Notes under the pieces: model-generated | Databases searched by the model: none | The model's input: the letters and a program-made list of their open reading frames with translations, nothing else | What the model was told of the DNA's origin: nothing | Shown: piece by piece, positions 25,257 through 33,370 of the stretch | Layout of the letters: every line of letters begins with the position of its first letter | Position numbering within the stretch: the stretch's first letter is position 1 | Assembly: GCA_964464965.1 (NCBI GenBank) | Contig: CAYXHM010000002.1 | Span: 1-64,000 of the forward strand | Direction of reading: 5' to 3' | DNA from: UBA5543 sp964464965 | GTDB taxonomy: Bacteria; Bacteroidota; Bacteroidia; Chitinophagales; Chitinophagaceae | DNA length: 64,000 bases | Program-made: the position numbers and the translations under genes

Positions 25257-25589
25257 CCGAAGCCCCTTAAAGATGCTATCACAACTTACACATTGTAATT
25301 AATCGCGATTAGTTTTATTTGTTGTCTTTTGTTGCATTTTCTGCGATAATTATCAGATGCTGCACCTGATAAATTATTGATTTGCAATCAAGTAAAACTT
25401 GCAGCCGGATTTACTGAAAACAACTTATGAATGGTTGTTATACATAACTGCATTTCATGGTGATATTTCAAAGAGCATTTTTGTTTGAAATGAGCAGACT
25501 ACAATTGTCATAATTGGATGTGGGTACCGGCGCATTTACAACAACAAATATACGTAAAATAGTTGTGCCTAAAAAAATAATTTTTAGCC
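25257..25589. other. Intergenic region with two palindromes
   Basis: No gene is seen. A 12-bp perfect palindrome TAATCGCGATTA lies at 25300-25311, and an inverted repeat TTATCAG/CTGATAA at 25350-25356 / 25366-25372. Either could be an operator; neither is followed by a T tract. Confidence 0.4.
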
Positions 25590-25826
25590 TTACTCGGTGA
25601 CTGTCCTGCTTAATAAAGAGCCTTTATAATAAAATGAAATGGTATCATTTTTAGCATATACACTGTCATAAGTGGCAGTTTGATCATTGCAATGTGCAAG
25701 GACAAAATTTGTTTTTGCGGTTTCTATAGCCAGCTTCCTTTCTAATCTATTTACGCGTGCGTAGCTGAGATACATGATCACGCCTATGGCAATCAAAAAG
25801 ACTGGTACCGTTATGTTATTTTTCAT
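25590..25826 (-). CDS. Small membrane-anchored protein of unknown function
   Basis: 78 residues: a short basic N-terminus (MKNNIT), one membrane helix (VPVFLIAIGVIMYLSY), a charged helical linker (RVNRLERKLAIETAK) and a small polar domain with a single Cys. The topology suggests an inner-membrane anchored periplasmic domain. I do not recognise a family. It stands alone, with the dispersed repeat at 25926 behind its start. Confidence 0.55.
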   Translation of the reverse strand: MKNNITVPVFLIAIGVIMYLSYARVNRLERKLAIETAKTNFVLAHCNDQTATYDSVYAKNDTISFYYKGSLLSRTVTE

Positions 25827-25925
25827 GAAGTTGTATTTACATAAGTGAGGGACAACGTTCGGTCATCGTCACGAAATATCAATCACCCCCGAATGGACTT
25901 TCTCCACCAATCGTGGCACGTCCAG

Positions 25926-25953
25926 TCTCCCCGCCTCATCTGAGGTGGGGGAG
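25926..25953. repeat. Dispersed G/C palindromic repeat, copy 5
   Basis: TCTCCCCGCCTCA-TC-TGAGGTGGGGGAG, a near-perfect 12-bp stem just past the dcd stop, where it could also slow transcription from the right. Confidence 0.5.
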
Positions 25954-25974
25954 CTGACTTTAGTAATTATTCCT

Positions 25975-26511
25975 CTAAAACTTATTCTTCCACATCATGC
26001 TTTCTACCGGCATGTTTGGCTGGTTGCCGTATTTGGCATTTTTTTTCTGGTTGTATTTTACTTCTATCTCACCATCTACGGGGAAGTATATAAGCTGGCC
26101 TATAGGCATACCTTTGTAAACCTTTACAGGTTGCTTTACAGATATCTCCAGTGTCCAGTTACCGCAAAAGCCTACATCGCCCTTACCGGCTGTGGCGTGT
26201 ATGTCTATACCAAGTCGCCCGGTGCTCGATTTACCTTCCAGGAATGGTACATGCGCATGTGTCTCTGTATATTCAGCCGTTACACCCAGGTAAAAGATGT
26301 GCGGGTACAATACAAAGCCCTCTTCAGGTATCTCGAAAGTATCTATCTTATTATGCTCTTTGGCATCCAGTATATGATTACGGTACGTAGCCAGTGTACC
26401 GCCCAGGTGTACGTCATAGCTGTTACTGCCCAGGTCTTCACGATTGTAAGGCACTATTTTTATAGTTCCTTTTTCCATTTCTTCCAGTATGCGCGTGTCA
26501 GAGAGTATCAT
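25975..26511 (-). CDS. dcd: dCTP deaminase
   Basis: 178 residues from the ATG at 26511 (MILSDTRILEEMEKGTI). The ORF extends further upstream only by reading through a G/C repeat (Gly-Glu-Gly-Ser-Glu-Gly), so I reject that start. The enzyme deaminates dCTP to dUTP for thymidylate synthesis. Motifs: LGSNSYDVHLG (the dUTPase-like fold), LEGKSSTGRLGIDIHATAG with the catalytic region, GFCGNWTLEI and the uridine-pocket PIGQLIYF. Single gene. Confidence 0.93.
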   Translation of the reverse strand: MILSDTRILEEMEKGTIKIVPYNREDLGSNSYDVHLGGTLATYRNHILDAKEHNKIDTFEIPEEGFVLYPHIFYLGVTAEYTETHAHVPFLEGKSSTGRLGIDIHATAGKGDVGFCGNWTLEISVKQPVKVYKGMPIGQLIYFPVDGEIEVKYNQKKNAKYGNQPNMPVESMMWKNKF

Positions 26512-26524
26512 AGGCGCAAATATA

Positions 26525-26557
26525 AGCCCCTCGCTGCCCTCCCCCAAGGGAAGGGTG
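26525..26557. repeat. Dispersed palindromic repeat, copy 6
   Basis: CCCCTCGCTGCCCTCCCCC-AAGGGAAGGGTG, 14 bp upstream of the dcd start. Same C-rich/G-rich arm arrangement as the other copies. Confidence 0.5.
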
Positions 26558-26614
26558 AAAATAAACCAAATGCGGGGATAGCATGTGAATAAGTCTTTAC
26601 AACGGGCTATGTAA

Positions 26615-26646
26615 ACAAAAAAAGCGACCCTTTTGCGGGGTCGCTT
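26615..26646 (-). terminator. Terminator of the secreted-protein gene at 26670-27482
   Basis: A 9-bp stem AAGCGACCC/GGGTCGCTT (26622-26630 / 26638-26646). On the minus strand it is followed by seven T. It lies 24 bp after the stop. Confidence 0.9.
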
Positions 26647-26669
26647 CCTCTATAACAATGTTATCATAT

Positions 26670-27482
26670 TTACTTGTTGCAATTAGCGTTATAGTCGCTG
26701 AAAACTTCTTCTGCCATGGTCAGCAATGTACCACCCATGCCTGCACGGTCCACCTCATTTTTTATCATCTTGCCCATCCCGCTCCTTTTCTTCTCTTGTT
26801 TTGCCGGGTCGTAGCTTGCATACTTACCTGCTTCAAGCTTTTCCTTTACCATATCGCAGTCTTTTACCAGTTCCTTAATATCCTCTGCCTGGAATGCTTC
26901 TACCTTACCATCTTCTTTTTGTACCAATACAGTAGGATTTTCCTGTAATTCCTTGGTTTCCCTTTCCATTTTCTCTACATCTCCTTTACCAACAGCAACG
27001 GTTGCAGGATAACCATAGAGGCGGAAAACGCTGATCCTTCCATCTACCATCACTTCGGCCATATGCCTTGTTGTTGACAGGTTTTTTGCCTTTTTCAAGG
27101 TACCACCCAGGCCACCGCCTTCGCTCGTAACACCTTCTCTTGTATTAGCCCATTTCACCAGCCTGAAGTGGCGTTCTTTATCGCCATCTATAGCTACAAA
27201 CTCTTTCAGGTCGTCTGTATCCATCTTTTTAAGTTTCTGCCTGTTCTTAGCAGGGTCTATTTCTGTTTTAGCCAGGAACTTTACTTTTTTCTGGTTCACC
27301 CATGGGGTCTCAGCAGTACCCATAAGCTTTACAATACCTTCTATCTTATCGCCCTTTTCAGTTATGATGTACCCGTATTTCTCATTTCCCCTTAATTCGT
27401 ATTCTTCATTTTTATCATCCTCCTGCGCAAACAAGGAAAATGCCATCACAATAAAAGCAGCGCTCAATAATATCTTTTTCAT
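26670..27482 (-). CDS. Secreted protein of unknown function
   Basis: 270 residues with a clear Sec signal peptide (MKKILLSAAFIVMAFSLFAQ). The mature protein is highly charged (Lys, Glu, Asp) and begins with beta-like segments (KYGYIITEKGDKIEGIVKL), then KVKFLAKTEIDPA and YFRLVKW-type strands and a C-terminal helical region (ELVKDCDMVKEKLEAGKY). No enzyme motif. Similar short secreted proteins are common in Bacteroidota. It has its own terminator; the phosphopantetheinyl transferase gene diverges 96 bp away. Confidence 0.75.
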   Translation of the reverse strand: MKKILLSAAFIVMAFSLFAQEDDKNEEYELRGNEKYGYIITEKGDKIEGIVKLMGTAETPWVNQKKVKFLAKTEIDPAKNRQKLKKMDTDDLKEFVAIDGDKERHFRLVKWANTREGVTSEGGGLGGTLKKAKNLSTTRHMAEVMVDGRISVFRLYGYPATVAVGKGDVEKMERETKELQENPTVLVQKEDGKVEAFQAEDIKELVKDCDMVKEKLEAGKYASYDPAKQEKKRSGMGKMIKNEVDRAGMGGTLLTMAEEVFSDYNANCNK

Positions 27483-27520
27483 ATATTTTTTATGTTTAAA
27501 CTTATCAAATATACAAAAGC

Positions 27521-27553
27521 TTGCTATCCGCCGTACTAAAAATTATATTTTTG
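27521..27553 (+). promoter_or_regulatory. Promoter of the phosphopantetheinyl transferase gene
   Basis: TTG (27521-27523), 22-bp spacer, TATTTTTG (27546-27553), in good agreement with the Bacteroidota consensus; the ATG is 26 bp further on. Confidence 0.55.
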
Positions 27554-27578
27554 GATGTATTAACCAGAAGAATAAAAA

Positions 27579-28217
27579 ATGCCATTATACCGGGAATGGA
27601 GCAGTGACCCATACAGCCTAGCGGCTATATGGAAGATAGAGGAACCGGAAAGTTTTTTCACGGAGCGGACAGGTATTACCTCTGACATAAAAAGTGATAA
27701 ACGCCGCATAGAACGACTGGCAGGGCGTTTCCTGCTGACACACCTGCAACAGGACTTTCCATTACTAAACATATATAAAGATGAGCACGACAAACCCCGC
27801 GTGAATGGTAATGATTACTTCTTTTCCATATCGCACTCATGGCCTTATGTGGCGGCTGTTGTTAGCCCCTATGTAGAATGTGGTATAGATATACAATGCT
27901 GGCACCCACGGATGGAGGCACTGCAAACCAAGTTCCTGAACGAGCAGGAGCAGGGGTTATTTAAGAATGATCCTAAACTGATTACCCTGGCATGGAGCGT
28001 AAAAGAGGCGGCTTATAAATGGCAGGGAAGACGGGGTGTAGAGTTTGCAGACCATCTTTTAATTGAAAAAATATCAACGGCAGAACAAAGCTATAATTTT
28101 GACATGCATCTTCAATTAACCGTTCCGAAAATGCATATAGATATACAAGGCATTGTAAAACAGGACTTTGCATGTGCTTTGGTGGTTCATAACGAGATAA
28201 TCCATCCAAATTTTTGA
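27579..28217 (+). CDS. 4'-phosphopantetheinyl transferase, Sfp type
   Basis: 212 residues. It transfers the phosphopantetheine arm of CoA to a carrier-protein serine. Sfp-type signatures: SISHSWPYVAAVVSP (83-97), Mg-binding CGIDIQ (101-106, Asp104) and LAWSVKEAAYKWQGRRG (137-153, Glu143 and Lys147). No carrier-protein or synthase genes lie near, so it may serve fatty-acid ACP or a remote secondary-metabolite cluster. Confidence 0.92.
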   Translation: MPLYREWSSDPYSLAAIWKIEEPESFFTERTGITSDIKSDKRRIERLAGRFLLTHLQQDFPLLNIYKDEHDKPRVNGNDYFFSISHSWPYVAAVVSPYVECGIDIQCWHPRMEALQTKFLNEQEQGLFKNDPKLITLAWSVKEAAYKWQGRRGVEFADHLLIEKISTAEQSYNFDMHLQLTVPKMHIDIQGIVKQDFACALVVHNEIIHPNF

Positions 28218-28268
28218 TTTATTATATTATTTCAACATGTTTATTATTTTATGAATTTTTCATAAAAA

Positions 28269-28301
28269 TTTGGTCGTAACCTATCATTTACATTAGATTT
28301 G
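28269..28301 (+). promoter_or_regulatory. Promoter of the GSIII gene
   Basis: TTTG (28269-28272), 21-bp spacer, TAGATTTG (28294-28301): a textbook match to the Bacteroidota -33/-7 consensus. The ATG at 28318 lies about 10 bases after the predicted transcription start. Confidence 0.7.
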
Positions 28302-28317
28302 CTAAAAATTTAATCTA

Positions 28318-30513
28318 ATGTCTTCTTTACGTTTTTCAGCACTACAGGAACTGGCATCAGCCGACGACAGAAAAATAGGGCACTACAACGGTAAGCGCAT
28401 TACCAGCATGTTTGCCAGCAATGTATTTACCGGCCGCACCATGCGCGAGTATCTGAGCGATGAGGCTTACAAAAGCCTGATGAACTCGGCCAAATCGGGC
28501 ACCAAGATAGACCGCAAAATGGCAGACCAGATAGCCGCCGGCATGAAAGGCTGGGCAGAAGAGCGTGGTGTTACCCACTTCACGCACTGGTTTCAACCAC
28601 TTACAGGTACTACAGCAGAAAAACACGATTCATTCTTTACTATAAAAAGCGACGGCACTGCCATAGAGATATTTGACGGTGACGCGCTGATACAACAAGA
28701 GCCGGATGCATCCAGCTTCCCTAACGGGGGCATACGTGCCACTTTTGAAGCGCGTGGTTATACCGCGTGGGACCCATCTTCTCCCGCTTTCATTATGGAA
28801 GCCGGCCATGGTAAAACACTGTGCATCCCAACCATATTTATAGCATACAATGGCGAGAGCCTGGATTATAAAGCACCATTGCTGAAATCTATAGCTGCGC
28901 TGGATAAAGCCGCAGTAGATGTTTGTAACTACTTTGACAAGAACGTTACCAAAGTAACAACTACACTGGGCTGGGAGCAGGAGTATTTTGTAATAGACGA
29001 AACACTGGCCAATGCCCGCCCCGACCTGGTAATGTGCGGACGTACACTGATAGGGCACTCCCCTGCAAAAGGGCAACAACTGGAAGACCACTACTTTGGT
29101 TCTATACCCGACCGCGTGTATGAGTTCATGCAGGACTTTGAGCAGGAGTCTTACAAGCTGGGCATACCACTGCGTACCCGCCACAATGAAGTAGCACCTG
29201 GCCAGTTTGAGTGTGCACCGATATTTGAAGAGTGCAACATAGCAGTAGACCACAACAGCCTGCTGATGGATGTGATGAACAAGGTTGCCAAACGCCACAA
29301 GCTGAAAGTACTGCTGCATGAAAAACCATTTGCAGGTGTAAACGGCAGCGGCAAACACAATAACTGGAGCCTGGCTACAGACACAGGTGTAAACCTGCTG
29401 GCACCCGGTAAAACACCGCGTACCAACCTGATGTTCCTGACGTTTTTTGTGAATGCTATTAAAGCCGTACACGACCACGCAGACCTGATGCGCGCAGCCA
29501 TAGCATCTGCCAACAACGACCACCGCCTGGGCGCTAACGAAGCCCCGCCGGCAATTATATCCGTATATATAGGTAAATACCTGTCTGAAGTACTGGACGA
29601 AGTAGAAACAAGGGTAAAAGATAAGTTCACCGAGCAGGACGAGGTAATACTGAAGCTGGACATCCACAAGCAGATACCTGAATTGCTGATGGACAATACA
29701 GACCGTAACCGTACCAGCCCGTTTGCATTTACAGGTAACAAGTTTGAGTTCCGCGCTGTTGGTTCTACCGCAAACTGTGGCTCGCCTATGACGGTGCTGA
29801 ACACCATCATGGCAGAAAGCCTGAAGAACTTTAAGGCAGAAGTAGATGCGCTGATAGAAAAAGGCGAGAAGAAAGAAATAGCCATCATGCACACATTGCG
29901 CAGCTATATCGCGTCATCTAAAAAAATACGTTTTGAAGGTGACAACTATAGCGAAGCATGGGCAGAAGAAGCTAAAAAACGCGGGCTGAACAACTTTAAA
30001 ACTACGCCGGAAGCGCTGGATGCTTTTGTAACGGAATCTGCCAAGAAATTATTCCTGAACAATAATATATACAGCGAGCGCGAACTGGATGCACGCCACG
30101 AAATTCTGCTGGAAGACTACGTAAAGAAGGTACAGATAGAAGCACGCATATTGGGCTACATGGCCACCAACCACGTATTGCCGGCCGCCATCAACTACCA
30201 GAATGTACTGGTAGAAAACGTGAAAGGGCTGAAAGACCTGGGGCTGGGCGAAGAGAGCTACAAAGCACAACTGAACCTGGTAAAAGTAGTTAGTGGCCAC
30301 ATCCAGAAAATAAATGACAACGTGGAAGCAATGATAGAGGCCCGTAAAAAAGCCAACAATACTGAAGACATGCACAAACGCGCATCTATGTATTGCCACG
30401 AAGTAAAAACACATTTTGACGAGATACGCTACCATGCAGATAAACTGGAACTGATAGTGGACGATAAACTGTGGCCGCTGCCTAAATACCGCGAGCTGCT
30501 ATACTTAAGATAA
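28318..30513 (+). CDS. glnN: Glutamine synthetase type III
   Basis: 731 residues, the length of the GSIII family found in Bacteroidota and cyanobacteria. It makes glutamine from glutamate, ammonia and ATP. Family traits: an N-terminal GSIII-specific region (FASNVFTGRTMREYLS), the catalytic core with GWEQEYFVID, NEVAPGQFECAPIFEECNIAVDHN, FAGVNGSGKHNNWSL (ATP and glutamate site), NDHRLGANEAPPAIISVYIG and NRTSPFAFTGNKFEFRAVGS, and a long C-terminal helical domain. It has its own promoter and terminator, so it is monocistronic. No GlnB or GlnK gene lies nearby. Confidence 0.97.
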   Translation: MSSLRFSALQELASADDRKIGHYNGKRITSMFASNVFTGRTMREYLSDEAYKSLMNSAKSGTKIDRKMADQIAAGMKGWAEERGVTHFTHWFQPLTGTTAEKHDSFFTIKSDGTAIEIFDGDALIQQEPDASSFPNGGIRATFEARGYTAWDPSSPAFIMEAGHGKTLCIPTIFIAYNGESLDYKAPLLKSIAALDKAAVDVCNYFDKNVTKVTTTLGWEQEYFVIDETLANARPDLVMCGRTLIGHSPAKGQQLEDHYFGSIPDRVYEFMQDFEQESYKLGIPLRTRHNEVAPGQFECAPIFEECNIAVDHNSLLMDVMNKVAKRHKLKVLLHEKPFAGVNGSGKHNNWSLATDTGVNLLAPGKTPRTNLMFLTFFVNAIKAVHDHADLMRAAIASANNDHRLGANEAPPAIISVYIGKYLSEVLDEVETRVKDKFTEQDEVILKLDIHKQIPELLMDNTDRNRTSPFAFTGNKFEFRAVGSTANCGSPMTVLNTIMAESLKNFKAEVDALIEKGEKKEIAIMHTLRSYIASSKKIRFEGDNYSEAWAEEAKKRGLNNFKTTPEALDAFVTESAKKLFLNNNIYSERELDARHEILLEDYVKKVQIEARILGYMATNHVLPAAINYQNVLVENVKGLKDLGLGEESYKAQLNLVKVVSGHIQKINDNVEAMIEARKKANNTEDMHKRASMYCHEVKTHFDEIRYHADKLELIVDDKLWPLPKYRELLYLR

Positions 30514-30522
30514 CAAATCATT

Positions 30523-30548
30523 AAAGCCCCGCAAATGCGGGGCTTTGT
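30523..30548 (+). terminator. Terminator of GSIII
   Basis: An 11-bp perfect stem AAAGCCCCGCA/TGCGGGGCTTT (30523-30533 / 30536-30546), 10 bp after the stop. Confidence 0.9.
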
Positions 30549-30567
30549 GTTTAAATAACCTAAAAAA

Positions 30568-31167
30568 ATGAACAACAAGTTTACAATAAGATTAGTAACG
30601 GCAGATGATGCCGGACAAATCCTGGAAGTTTACAAACCATACGTACTAAACACAGCCAATACATTTGAATATGCCGTGCCCACAGCGGAAGAGATAAGGA
30701 AAAGAATTGAAAAAATAAGCGCGCAATACCCATACCTGGTATGCGAACATGATGGGCAGATAATTGGCTATACATATGGCAGCACACACAGGGAAAGAAC
30801 GGCTTACCAATGGTCGGCAGAGGTGACGGTATATGTAAAAGAAGAGTTCCATCGTCATGGCGTGGCAAGGGCATTGTACAATGCATTGTTTGCTATGCTG
30901 AAGATGCAGGGATACCATAGTATGTACGCGGGTGTTTTATCTACCAATATTAAGAGCGTAGGGTTTCACAGGGCAATGGGCTTTGAAGACATCGGCATCT
31001 TTAAGAACATAGGCTACAAGCTGGGCGAGTGGCATAGCAACCTGTGGATGCAGGGATTTTTAAAGGCGCATGATACGGAGCCAGCTGTACCTGTGGCAAT
31101 AGGGGTGATTGATGAGCAATTTGTAGAGGCAGTATTAATGGAGGCTAATGAACGGGTAACTAATTAA
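30568..31167 (+). CDS. GNAT acetyltransferase, phosphinothricin/methionine-sulfone type
   Basis: 199 residues. The layout follows the Pat/MddA subgroup: IRLVTADDAGQILEVYKPYVLNTANTFEYAVPT at the start, the acetyl-CoA loop VKEEFHRHGVARALYNALF (about 90-108) and the conserved NIKSVGFHRAMGFEDIGIFKNIGYKLGEWHSNLWM. These acetylate the amino group of small amino-acid analogues, giving tolerance to glufosinate-like compounds, or modify related metabolites. About 30 residues after the GNAT fold extend the C-terminus. After its TAA the same frame stays open for 33 Cys-containing codons. Confidence 0.88.
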   Translation: MNNKFTIRLVTADDAGQILEVYKPYVLNTANTFEYAVPTAEEIRKRIEKISAQYPYLVCEHDGQIIGYTYGSTHRERTAYQWSAEVTVYVKEEFHRHGVARALYNALFAMLKMQGYHSMYAGVLSTNIKSVGFHRAMGFEDIGIFKNIGYKLGEWHSNLWMQGFLKAHDTEPAVPVAIGVIDEQFVEAVLMEANERVTN

Positions 31168-31172
31168 CTTTG
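31165..31172 (+). promoter_or_regulatory. Candidate -7 box of comF (TAACTTTG)
   Basis: TAACTTTG fits TAnnTTTG and overlaps the GNAT stop codon. It would give a leader of about 95 bases for comF. No good -33 element. Confidence 0.3.
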
Positions 31173-31271
31173 CCCACAATGCGAAAAATGCTCTACCGGG
31201 ATGAATATACCCGCCTCTAATTGCAACGGTGAATTTGTAAAAAGACCCGGGAGCGAAAAGAAAGATTAAAC

Positions 31272-31973
31272 ATGTCGATCATCAAAGATTTATCTCACGG
31301 CCTCAGCCATATGTTTTACCCCCGCCTGTGCGAGGGGTGCAGCAAACCTTTGTTGCAGGAGGAGGAAGTGCTTTGCCTGAACTGCAGCATCTACAACCTG
31401 CCGCGCACTGCTTACCACCATATAGCCGAAAACGAAACCTTTATGCGTTTTGCCGGACGGGTGCATATTGAAAAGGCAACCTCCCTTGCCTACTTTACCG
31501 CTGAAGGGCTTTTGCAGCACCTGTTGCATGGCCTGAAATATGATGGCAAGAAGGAAATAGGTACCTACCTGGGCAGGCAACTGGCGCACGACCTGCAACA
31601 AACCGGGTGGAGCAATGGGATAGATGCTATAGTACCCGTGCCTCTGCACCCTAAAAAAGAGGCTGAAAGAGGTTTTAACCAGTCGCTTATCATAGCCCGG
31701 GGTATGCAGGATGTACTGGCCATACCTGTTTATGATAAAATGGTTAGGCGCACACGCTTCACCGAAACACAAACACAAAAAAACCGCGAGGAACGGATGG
31801 AAAATATGCTGGGCGCTTTTGAAGTAATAACACCAGCCGAAGCAAAGAACAAACACATACTAATTATTGACGATGTATTGACCACAGGAGCCACCCTGGA
31901 GGCCTGTGCACATGCATTTTCGGGTATTGAAGGAATTCGTATAAGCATAGCCACAGTGGGTATTGCCAGCTAA
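31272..31973 (+). CDS. comF: ComF-family phosphoribosyltransferase-like protein
   Basis: 233 residues. An N-terminal zinc ribbon (Cys20, Cys23, Cys35, Cys38: RLCEGCSKP and LCLNC) is followed by a type I phosphoribosyltransferase fold with the PRPP-binding motif ILIIDDVLTTGATLEAC (about 196-212) and AIVPVPLHPKKEAERGFNQS. ComF proteins take part in DNA uptake and handling in competent bacteria; their reaction is unclear. No other competence genes are in the window. Confidence 0.92.
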   Translation: MSIIKDLSHGLSHMFYPRLCEGCSKPLLQEEEVLCLNCSIYNLPRTAYHHIAENETFMRFAGRVHIEKATSLAYFTAEGLLQHLLHGLKYDGKKEIGTYLGRQLAHDLQQTGWSNGIDAIVPVPLHPKKEAERGFNQSLIIARGMQDVLAIPVYDKMVRRTRFTETQTQKNREERMENMLGAFEVITPAEAKNKHILIIDDVLTTGATLEACAHAFSGIEGIRISIATVGIAS

Positions 31974-32070
31974 AAAACATTTATTATTTCCATTTCTACC
32001 ATTCTTATTGCATTTTCGCAGTATTAGAATTAATTTAAAGGCAATTTTTATACCGTGCAGTAGTGTACGG

Positions 32071-32091
32071 CAAACAGGCATTGCCTGTTTG
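32071..32091. promoter_or_regulatory. Palindrome upstream of the FadL-like gene
   Basis: CAAACAGGCA-T-TGCCTGTTTG, a 10-bp perfect inverted repeat with one central base, 25 bp before the ATG. It could be an operator or a 5' UTR hairpin; no T tract follows. Confidence 0.45.
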
Positions 32092-32115
32092 TAAAATCAA
32101 TACAAAAGAAACTTT

Positions 32116-33351
32116 ATGAAGAAACATTTTTTGCTCATCGGTTCATTGCTATTATCCTCGATGGTTTTTGGCCAGGCATACCAACGTAATGTACAAGGTA
32201 TCAGGCAACAGGCAATGGGTGGTGCCGGTGCGGCTATTCCTTCTGATGCGGCTACTGTCTTTTACAACCCCGCAGGCATGGGTGCGCTGGAAGATATATC
32301 TGTATATGCCAGTATGAACCTGATGATGCCACGGACGAGGTACATTCCAGCACCGACAGGCACAGGCACTGTGGATGCAAAAGAAGAAAACTATACTCCG
32401 TTCAATGTTTATTTTGTAAGCCCCCTGGGTTATAAAAGCCCGCTAAGAATAGGCATGGGAATATACACGCCATTCGCAACGGGCATCACCTGGGACGACA
32501 ACTGGACAGGGCGCTACCTGGTACAGGAAATGCGGTTGAACACCACATTCTTTCAACCATCGCTCAGTTGGCAGATCAACGACCAGTTTTCTATTGGCGC
32601 GGGCTTTATTTACGCACGCGGCAATTTTGACTACCGGAGGGCAATGCCTTACATAGACCAGAATGGCACAGAGAGCTCGACTGAACTGACCGGCAAAGCA
32701 AACGGCGTAGGTTACAACCTGGGCCTGCATATAAAACCAAATGACGATGTACAGTTTGGTATCACGTACCGTTCCCGCGTTAATATGAATATCAACAATG
32801 GCTACGCGTATTTTAAAACGCCATCTTCATTGCAGCCATCATACCTGAATACATCTTTTGAAACTTCACTGCCTATGCCGCAGGTGGTAACGGTAGCTGT
32901 GGGCGTAACACCCAATGACTACTTCTCATTACAGTTTGAAGCAGCATATACCGGCTGGGCAGCTTTTGACAGCCTGCGTTTTGACTACGATAACAACACG
33001 GCACTGCTGCAGGACGAAGCATCTCCACGACGTTACCGCAACAGCATATCGCTGCGTGCGGGTGCGAAATACACATTGAAAGACGAAAGATGGGACGTTA
33101 TGCTGGGTGCAGCATACCTGCCATCGCCAGTAAGAGAAGGTTTTTTAAGCCCTGAATTGCCGGATGCAACACACTTCCTGGCTACAGGTGGTTTATCATT
33201 TAAAATTTCGAAACGTATTACTGCAATAGGGTCTGTACAATATACTCTTGGCGAAGTACGCACCGGCCTAAGCACTGAGCATGGTTTCAAGGGTAAATAC
33301 CTGACAAAAGTATTGAACCCGGGACTGGCTCTTACATACGATTTCAACTAA
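32116..33351 (+). CDS. OmpP1/FadL-family outer-membrane transporter
   Basis: 411 residues. A signal peptide (MKKHFLLIGSLLLSSMVFGQ) is followed by the FadL hatch-like N-terminus (RQQAMGGAGAAIPSDAATVFYNPAGMGAL), then alternating amphipathic strands of a 14-stranded barrel ending in a terminal aromatic-type strand (GLALTYDFN). FadL-type channels take up long-chain fatty acids or other hydrophobic compounds. The SGNH lipoprotein gene follows after 19 bp, implying a two-gene operon that may cleave a lipid ester outside and import the product. Confidence 0.93.
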   Translation: MKKHFLLIGSLLLSSMVFGQAYQRNVQGIRQQAMGGAGAAIPSDAATVFYNPAGMGALEDISVYASMNLMMPRTRYIPAPTGTGTVDAKEENYTPFNVYFVSPLGYKSPLRIGMGIYTPFATGITWDDNWTGRYLVQEMRLNTTFFQPSLSWQINDQFSIGAGFIYARGNFDYRRAMPYIDQNGTESSTELTGKANGVGYNLGLHIKPNDDVQFGITYRSRVNMNINNGYAYFKTPSSLQPSYLNTSFETSLPMPQVVTVAVGVTPNDYFSLQFEAAYTGWAAFDSLRFDYDNNTALLQDEASPRRYRNSISLRAGAKYTLKDERWDVMLGAAYLPSPVREGFLSPELPDATHFLATGGLSFKISKRITAIGSVQYTLGEVRTGLSTEHGFKGKYLTKVLNPGLALTYDFN

Positions 33352-33370
33352 AAAATCTAAAACAACTGAA

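Noticed and set aside
28630..29892. 420-codon ORF antisense to the GSIII gene
   Set aside because: Shadow of the codon bias of the real gene: Cys-, Tyr- and Val-rich with no domain, while the plus frame is a complete GSIII.
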